This document shows positions 58,977 to 64,000 of a stretch of 64,000 bases of DNA, piece after piece. The notes beneath the pieces were generated by a model. That model had not been told where the DNA came from. It was given only the letters and a program-made list of their open reading frames with translations, and did not search any database. The first letter of the stretch is position 1. Every line of letters begins with the position of its first letter. Origin of the DNA: Corynebacterium sp. CNCTC7651 (lineage in GTDB: Bacteria; Actinomycetota; Actinomycetes; Mycobacteriales; Mycobacteriaceae); NCBI RefSeq assembly GCF_021496665.1, contig NZ_CP071246.1:1116001-1180000 (forward strand), given 5' to 3'. The position numbers were made by a program, and so were the translations under genes.

Positions 58977-59403
58977 CTGCATCGTCATGGCGATCATGCT
59001 GTGGCGCACCTACACCGGAGCCATGCACCCCGTGGGCGGCCTCGGCATTTCTACCCTGGTGCTTGTTGTCCTCTTTCCCGTCGTCCAACCGTGGTACCCC
59101 CTCTGGGCCATCGTGCCGCTTGCCGCCTGGGCCACGCGTCCCGCCACCCGCGCCGGGCTGGCTGCATACAGTGCCGTGCTGTGCTTCGTCGTCCTTCCGA
59201 CAGGCACCGGGATGATCCCCCACGCCGTCCTCACCGTGTACCTTCTTGCCGCCGCGGGGTTTGCCGCGCTTGCCGCCGTGGGGTGGGGTGCGCTGCGGCA
59301 TGGGGCTGTAACGCTTGACCACGCCACTCCCCCGCGCTCAGGCGAAGACAGGCGCGCGCCGGAGATCACGGCACCTAAGGCTACACTTACCAGCCATGAG
59401 TGA
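58977..59403 (+). pseudogene. mptB: MptB, 3' part after the IS21 insertion
   Basis: This carries the last about 142 codons of the mannosyltransferase, resuming with CIVMAIMLWRTYTGAMHPVG and then the membrane helices STLVLVVLFPVVQPWYPLW and AVLTVYLLAAAGFAALAAV. It has no start codon in a good context; an ATG at 58987 gives a 138-residue reading. The end overlaps the next ABC gene by 8 bp, as in an operon. Loss of transcription through the IS may not harm the ABC genes because they have their own -10 hexamer. Confidence 0.92.
59382..59387 (+). promoter_or_regulatory. -10 hexamer for leaderless ABC-2 transporter transcript
   Basis: TACACT, 8 nt before the ATG at 59396, inside the end of mptB. 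Confidence 0.45.
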
Positions 59404-60319
59404 CGTCCTGGTTGTAGATCACGTGGTCAAGCGCTTCGGCAACACCACTGCTGTCAACGGAGTCTCGTTTACAGCCAAGACTGGTCAGGTGCTCGCCCTG
59501 CTTGGCCCCAACGGGGCCGGGAAATCCACCACGCTGAACATGTGCGAGGGCTTTTTGGCCCCCACATCGGGAGAAATTCGCGTGCTGGGTGTCAATCCGG
59601 CTACGCATCCGCAGAAGGTACGGGACCGGATCGGCATCATGCTCCAAGGCGGCGGCTCCTACCCCGGCATCACCGTCCGCGAAATGTTGAAGCTGGCCGC
59701 CAGCTACAACGTCAACCCGCATGACCCGGAGTGGCTGATGGAACTCCTCGGGCTCGGCGGCGTAGCCGGAACCACCTACCGCAGGCTTTCCGGCGGCCAG
59801 CAGCAGCGCCTATCCCTAGCATTAGCCATAATCGGGCGCCCGGAACTGGTGTTTCTGGATGAGCCGACTGCAGGCATGGATGCCCAATCGCGCCGCGCAG
59901 TGTGGAACATTGTCAGCGCCTTGCGCCGCGACGGCACCTCCGTCATCTTGACTACGCACTTGATGGATGAGGCGGAAACCCTCGCCGACCACGTTGTCAT
60001 CATCGACCGCGGTGAGGTGGTCGCCCAGGGCACCGTTGCGGAGCTTACGGACCACAATGAATACCCAGTCCTTGCTGTCGATACCGCAGAGCCCCTCCAT
60101 CTGGAGCAGTTGAATAGCACCCTCGCGCGCTTCGCTCTGCGCGCGGAGGAGCCCCGCAGGCTGCACTATCGCATCAAGGGGTACCCATCTCCCGACGTAA
60201 TTGGCACGATTGCCGCGGAAGCGGCCCGGCAAGGGGTACTGATTCGGGAGCTCAACGTTGCCCGCCGCACGTTGGAGGACGTCTTCTTGGACATCACCGG
60301 CCGAGAGTTGAGGAGCTAG
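59396..60319 (+). CDS. ABC-2 type transporter, ATP-binding protein
   Basis: A 307-residue ATPase: Walker A LLGPNGAGKSTTLNM, signature RLSGGQQQRLSLALAI, Walker B LVFLDEPTAGMD, H-loop TTHLMDEAE. The C-terminal part (about 220-307) is the DUF4162-like domain of drug-export ATPases. It pairs with the permease 1 bp downstream. The pair lies between mptB and ctaA in corynebacteria and mycobacteria. The substrate is unknown; placement near haem A synthesis is suggestive only. Confidence 0.92.
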   Translation: MSDVLVVDHVVKRFGNTTAVNGVSFTAKTGQVLALLGPNGAGKSTTLNMCEGFLAPTSGEIRVLGVNPATHPQKVRDRIGIMLQGGGSYPGITVREMLKLAASYNVNPHDPEWLMELLGLGGVAGTTYRRLSGGQQQRLSLALAIIGRPELVFLDEPTAGMDAQSRRAVWNIVSALRRDGTSVILTTHLMDEAETLADHVVIIDRGEVVAQGTVAELTDHNEYPVLAVDTAEPLHLEQLNSTLARFALRAEEPRRLHYRIKGYPSPDVIGTIAAEAARQGVLIRELNVARRTLEDVFLDITGRELRS

Positions 60320-60320
60320 C

Positions 60321-61112
60321 ATGCAGCGCACGGACGAGACATTAGAACTCCACACCGCCCTCAAGCCCGGCGTATTCGCCCCGAAGCCGCAGCCCGCAAG
60401 CTTCGGCGCCATGGCAGCGGCGCAGGGGCGCATCGAGGCCAAACTGATGCTCCGCCACGGCGAGCAACTTTTGTTGAACATCATCATCCCGCTGGCACTG
60501 CTGGTCGCGGCGGCAAAGGTGCCGATCTTCGGCGATGCAGATTTCAACCTCATCGTGCCCATGGTCTTCGCCGTCGCCGCGTCCTCAGCCGGGTTCACAG
60601 GCCAGGCGATCGCGCTGGCGTTTGACCGCCGCTACGGAGCCCTCAAGCGCACCGGCGCCTCAGGCGTGCCGCCGTGGGTGATCATCGCAGGCAAAATCCT
60701 GGGCGTGCTGGCCACGGTGGCGGTTCAAATCGTCGTCCTCGGCGGGGTGGCTGCTGCTCTCGGGTGGCGGGTGGGCCCCGCGGGCGCGATCTTGGGGCTG
60801 ATCACCCTCCTCGTCGGCGTAGCCGCGTTCACCTCCCTTGGACTGCTGATGGGCGGCACACTGTCCTCTGAGCTCGTCCTGGCGCTGGCGAACTTGATCT
60901 GGCTGGTGCTCATGGGCGTGCTCGGCTGGGTGGCCTACTCCGGCGACCTGGTCAACGCGGGCTGGTGGAACGCGGTGCCCACCGTGGCGCTGGCCGGCGC
61001 ACTCACTGCATCGCTCCAGGGCTCATTCAATGTGCTCGCCTGGGTCTCGCTGATCCTCTGGGCCGCGGCCGGCATCGGGCTGGCGTCCCGCTGGTTCCGT
61101 TTCGATGGCTAA
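60321..61112 (+). CDS. ABC-2 type transporter, permease
   Basis: A 263-residue membrane protein with six hydrophobic segments after a soluble N-terminus of about 45 residues (FGAMAAAQGRIEAKLMLRHG). TLSSELVLALANLIWLVLMG and WGAAGIGL-like LWAAAGIGLASRWFRF end the protein. It pairs with the ATPase immediately upstream to form an exporter. Confidence 0.9.
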   Translation: MQRTDETLELHTALKPGVFAPKPQPASFGAMAAAQGRIEAKLMLRHGEQLLLNIIIPLALLVAAAKVPIFGDADFNLIVPMVFAVAASSAGFTGQAIALAFDRRYGALKRTGASGVPPWVIIAGKILGVLATVAVQIVVLGGVAAALGWRVGPAGAILGLITLLVGVAAFTSLGLLMGGTLSSELVLALANLIWLVLMGVLGWVAYSGDLVNAGWWNAVPTVALAGALTASLQGSFNVLAWVSLILWAAAGIGLASRWFRFDG

Positions 61113-61179
61113 GTTCGCGACCCCGTCAGTTACACTAGCCAGCGAATATCAATCCAAAGTTGCATAAGGGGAGCCCCAC

Positions 61180-62154
61180 GTGAGCACGACACACGTCGAC
61201 GCCACCGCGCCTGCCGCGCGCAACACCGGCATCAAGCGCCTCACTCAACCTTGGCAGGATCCCACAGTGGCCTTCCAGCGCGCCCTGGCCATGATCCTGC
61301 TGCTGTGCCAAGGCGGCATCACCGTCACCGGATCGCTCGTGCGCGTCACCGGCTCCGGGTTGGGCTGCGACACCTGGCCGCTCTGCCACGAAGGCTCGCT
61401 GGTCCCGGTTGCCGGCGCGGCGCCGTGGATTCACCAGGCCATCGAGTTCGGCAACCGCCTGCTCGCCTTCGTCGTCGCTGCGGCATCCATCGCCGTCCTG
61501 GTCGCTGTTGTCCGCGCCGGCCGTCGCAAGGAAATCAAAGTCCTCGCGTGGATCTCGTTCCTCGGCGTGGTGCTGCAGGCCGTGATCGGCGGCATCTCGG
61601 TGCTTCTTGATCTTCGCTGGTGGTCCGTCGCAGTGCACTTCCTGCCGTCGATGGTGCTGGTGTGGGTTGCCGCCATGCTCTACATGCGCATCGCGGAAAC
61701 CGATGACGCCGCGCCCACCACCCGCTACCCGGAAAGCATCCGCCGCTTCGTGGTCGCCGCCGCCGTGGCGCTGTGCTTCGTGCTTGTCACCGGCACCATG
61801 GTCACCGGCTCCGGCCCGCACTCCGGCGACTCCGGGGTGGGCATGGAGGGCCGCCTCGCCCTGGACACCGAGATGCTGGCCTACGTCCACGCCGCCTGCC
61901 TCTACGTCTACCTCGCATTCACCCTGATCGCGGTCTACCTGCTGCGCAAGCACCAGGCCCCCAAGGACGCGTTCAACACCGCACTGGTACTGGTCGCCAT
62001 GATTCTGGTCCAGTGGACAATCGGCGTCATCCAGTTCCGCATGGGCGTGCCGCGCTGGACCATTCCGGTGCACATCGCGATGAGCTCCGTTGTGGTCGCG
62101 TTCTCCGCCTTCCTCTACTCCCACGGCAAACGCCGCCTGCCCCTGCTGGTATAA
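61180..62154 (+). CDS. ctaA: Haem A synthase CtaA
   Basis: A 324-residue COX15/CtaA membrane protein with eight helices. Haem-ligand histidines lie in helix-adjacent blocks such as HQAIEFGNRLLAF and VAVHFLPSMVLVW in the first half, and YVHAACLYVYLAF and IPVHIAMSSVVV in the second. The Cys pair CDTWPLC near residue 65 is typical of the Gram-positive class. It oxidises haem O to haem A for cytochrome aa3. GTG start with GGGGAG upstream. The stop overlaps the qor -10 hexamer. Confidence 0.94.
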   Translation: MSTTHVDATAPAARNTGIKRLTQPWQDPTVAFQRALAMILLLCQGGITVTGSLVRVTGSGLGCDTWPLCHEGSLVPVAGAAPWIHQAIEFGNRLLAFVVAAASIAVLVAVVRAGRRKEIKVLAWISFLGVVLQAVIGGISVLLDLRWWSVAVHFLPSMVLVWVAAMLYMRIAETDDAAPTTRYPESIRRFVVAAAVALCFVLVTGTMVTGSGPHSGDSGVGMEGRLALDTEMLAYVHAACLYVYLAFTLIAVYLLRKHQAPKDAFNTALVLVAMILVQWTIGVIQFRMGVPRWTIPVHIAMSSVVVAFSAFLYSHGKRRLPLLV

Positions 62155-62157
62155 CGT
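62152..62157 (+). promoter_or_regulatory. -10 hexamer for leaderless qor transcript
   Basis: TAACGT, 7 nt before the ATG at 62165; it includes the ctaA stop codon. Confidence 0.4.
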
Positions 62158-62164
62158 CGGTGGC

Positions 62165-63142
62165 ATGAAAGCCATCGAAGTTTCTTCCCACGGCGGGCCC
62201 GAGGTCCTCACCTACACCGACATCGAAGCACCCACTCCTACTCAGGAGCAGGTGCTTATCGACGTCTCTTTTGCCGGCGTCAACTTCATCGACACCTACT
62301 TCCGCTCCGGCGCCTACCCGAGTGAGCTGCCGTACGTCCCGGGCTCAGAGGGTTGCGGTCGTGTGGCGTTTGACCCGTCCGGCGAGATCCCGGAGGGCAC
62401 CCTCGTCGCTTTTAACGAGGGCAAAGGCACCTACGCGGAACAAACCGTGGTCAACCGCGGCCGCATTGTGGCCGTGCCGGAGGGTGTCGCCCCAGAAGTC
62501 GCTGCTTCAATGCTGCTGCAAGGTATGACAGCGCACTACCTGATTACGGACGCGTACCCGGTTTCGGAGGAGACTTCCCTAGTCATTACCGCCGGTGCCG
62601 GCGGCGTTGGCCTCATGCTCACCCAGCTTGCCTCCGCCAAGGGTGCGAAGGTCTATTCGGTCGTCTCCACAGAGGAGAAAGCCGAGCTCGCCCGGGAGGT
62701 GGGCGCGACCGGCGTGTTCCACTACGGGGACAACCTCGCGGACCAGATCCGCGAAGCGAACGGCGGCCAAGGTGTGGACGTGGTGTTCGACGGCGTGGGC
62801 AAGGACACCTTCCAGTTCGCGCTGGATGTGGTGCGCCCCCGCGGGTTGGTCTGCTCCTTCGGCTCCGCTTCCGGCGACGTGACGGGCGTGGACCTGCAGC
62901 AGCTCAAGCAGGCCGGCTCCGTCTTTGTCACCCGCCCCATGCTGGCCCACTACACCGCCACCGACGAAGAGTTCCGTGCCCGAGCTCAGGCCGTCGCCCG
63001 GGCAGTCGAAGACGGCACGCTCACGGTGCGCGTACAAGAACCCTACGAGCTCGCAGATGCCCGCAAGGCCCACGAAGACCTTGAGGCGAGGAAGACAACC
63101 GGTTCGGTGGTTATCCGAACGTCGGCAAGCACGAGCTCCTAG
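62165..63142 (+). CDS. qor: NADPH:quinone oxidoreductase (zeta-crystallin type)
   Basis: A 325-residue zinc-independent medium-chain dehydrogenase. [17 protein letters not shown] at the start and [20 protein letters not shown] (nucleotide-binding, about 142) are typical of Qor; [13 protein letters not shown] precedes it. It probably reduces quinones with NADPH. It lies between ctaA and ctaB as in C. glutamicum and mycobacteria. The end overlaps ctaB by 4 bp in convergent orientation. Confidence 0.93.
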   Translation: MKAIEVSSHGGPEVLTYTDIEAPTPTQEQVLIDVSFAGVNFIDTYFRSGAYPSELPYVPGSEGCGRVAFDPSGEIPEGTLVAFNEGKGTYAEQTVVNRGRIVAVPEGVAPEVAASMLLQGMTAHYLITDAYPVSEETSLVITAGAGGVGLMLTQLASAKGAKVYSVVSTEEKAELAREVGATGVFHYGDNLADQIREANGGQGVDVVFDGVGKDTFQFALDVVRPRGLVCSFGSASGDVTGVDLQQLKQAGSVFVTRPMLAHYTATDEEFRARAQAVARAVEDGTLTVRVQEPYELADARKAHEDLEARKTTGSVVIRTSASTSS

Positions 63143-64000
63143 AACAGGGTGGGCAAGCCCAGCACAGCGTCCACGGAGAGCCCCAGGAACAGCGCGGCGA
63201 GGTAGTTGTTCGAGAGAATGAACAGCTTCAATGGCTTGACGTTCTCGCCGCGCACCACGCCGTTGTGCAGGCGCGTCGCCATAGCCAAGAAGACCGCGCC
63301 GGAGACCAGCGCCACCACCAGATAGATCCAGGAAGCTGCAGGCACCAGCAGCAGCGAAGTGAGCACGGTGATCCAGGAGTAGATGACAATCTGGCGCGTG
63401 GTCTCCGCCGGGGTTGCCACTACGGGCAGCATGGGGACGTTCGCGCGGGCGTAATCGTCCTTGTACTTCATGGCCAGCGCCCAGGTGTGCGGCGGTGTCC
63501 AGAAGAAGATGATCAGGAACATCACCACGGCCTGCCACCAATTGTCGGGTGAACCGTCGTGCACGTTGTCGCGGATCACGGCCCAGCCGACAAGCACCGG
63601 CATGCAGCCGGCGGCGCCGCCCCAGATCACGTTCTGCCAGGTGCGGCGCTTCAGCCACTTCGTGTACACGAAGATGTAGAAGAGGTTGGTCAAGATGATG
63701 AAGCCGGCTGCGAGCCAGGACTTGCAGAGCAGGCCCAGCCAGAGCACGGAGACCACCAGCAACACCCAGGCGAACACCCGGGCCTTCTGCTTGGTCACGC
63801 GCTCGCGCACCAGGGGGCGTGCGCGCGTGCGGCCCATCAGTTGGTCGATGTCATAGTCCACGACCATGTTGAAAGTGTTCGCGGCACCTGCGCCCATCCA
63901 GCCGCCGATCAGCGTGGCAAGCACAAGCCACAGGTGCACCTCGCCGCGGTCTGCCTGGAGCATCGCGGGAATCGCGGCGACGAGGAGCAGCTCGATGACC
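63139..64000 (-). CDS. ctaB: Protohaem IX farnesyltransferase CtaB (start beyond the window)
   Basis: The frame is open to the right window edge ([19 protein letters not shown] is the first part seen), so the N-terminus is missing. At least 287 residues of a UbiA-type prenyltransferase are present. The first Asp-rich motif is [20 protein letters not shown], the second [16 protein letters not shown]. It adds a farnesyl group to haem B to make haem O, the substrate of CtaA. Multiple membrane helices are visible. Confidence 0.95.
   Translation of the reverse strand, partial: VIELLLVAAIPAMLQADRGEVHLWLVLATLIGGWMGAGAANTFNMVVDYDIDQLMGRTRARPLVRERVTKQKARVFAWVLLVVSVLWLGLLCKSWLAAGFIILTNLFYIFVYTKWLKRRTWQNVIWGGAAGCMPVLVGWAVIRDNVHDGSPDNWWQAVVMFLIIFFWTPPHTWALAMKYKDDYARANVPMLPVVATPAETTRQIVIYSWITVLTSLLLVPAASWIYLVVALVSGAVFLAMATRLHNGVVRGENVKPLKLFILSNNYLAALFLGLSVDAVLGLPTLF

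Noticed and set aside
58987..59403. Independent 138-residue membrane protein gene
   Set aside because: It is the 3' part of mptB; the junction rejoins in frame after removing the IS element.

Overview
The window is a high-GC actinobacterial chromosome segment, almost certainly from a Corynebacterium. Gene content and order match the region known in C. glutamicum and mycobacteria: pafA-pup-dop-arc-trmI, hisG-hisE, mshC-uppP-lppL-pyrD, hemH-nlpC(ripA)-acn-acnR, the sufRBDCSUT operon, mptB and ctaA/qor/ctaB. Species-level assignment is not possible from the sequence alone. It carries one insertion sequence and one tRNA gene; I saw no rRNA genes, prophage or CRISPR array.

Layout. 1-9118: pupylation locus (pafA, pup, dop, arc), interrupted by a block of pdxS, pdxR, a DUF222/HNH endonuclease gene and a bile-acid:sodium-type symporter gene. 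9196-18906: trmI, M18 aminopeptidase, RecB-like nuclease, fhs, Dcu transporter, aspA, hisG, hisE, HAD phosphatase, an acidic orphan. 18928-27528: mshC, uppP, lppL, pyrD, a small membrane protein, a PEBP protein, and a two-gene ABC exporter whose ATP sites are complementarily degenerate. 27653-33572: tRNA-Leu(GAG), a TVP38-type membrane protein, an HTH protein, SPFH+NfeD pair, DUF3097, an orphan, hemH. 33623-40842: a RipA-like NlpC/P60 hydrolase gene broken by an exact 130-bp tandem duplication, a frameshifted membrane-protein gene, acn with an AcnR-type operator, acnR, a glutamine amidotransferase. 40909-46599: SDR, membrane protein, ACT/UPF0210 pair, yefM-yoeB toxin-antitoxin, a second amidotransferase, an orphan. 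46596-55068: DUF421 protein, ABC-F ATPase and the complete suf operon. 55217-64000: mptB split by a 2578-bp IS21-type element, an ABC-2 exporter, ctaA, qor and the start of ctaB.

Three patterns cut across the window. (1) At least 25 genes have a TAnnnT hexamer 6-10 nt before the start codon, the arrangement expected of leaderless transcripts; this also decides several start codons. (2) Short tandem duplications are frequent: 37 bp x3 at the 3' end of pdxR, 15 bp x4 inside arc, 12 bp x2 inside mshC, 130 bp x2 inside nlpC. (3) Three envelope genes (nlpC/ripA, its upstream membrane-protein neighbour, and mptB) are all disrupted, by three different kinds of event.

The genes describe an aerobic mycolata-type cell: mycothiol synthesis (mshC), lipomannan (mptB), haem and haem A synthesis (hemH, ctaA, ctaB), SUF-only Fe-S assembly, an aconitase with its own repressor, and Pup tagging with an ARC ATPase that lacks the proteasome-docking tail. 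Fumarate/aspartate handling (aspA, Dcu) and one-carbon activation (fhs) sit together.
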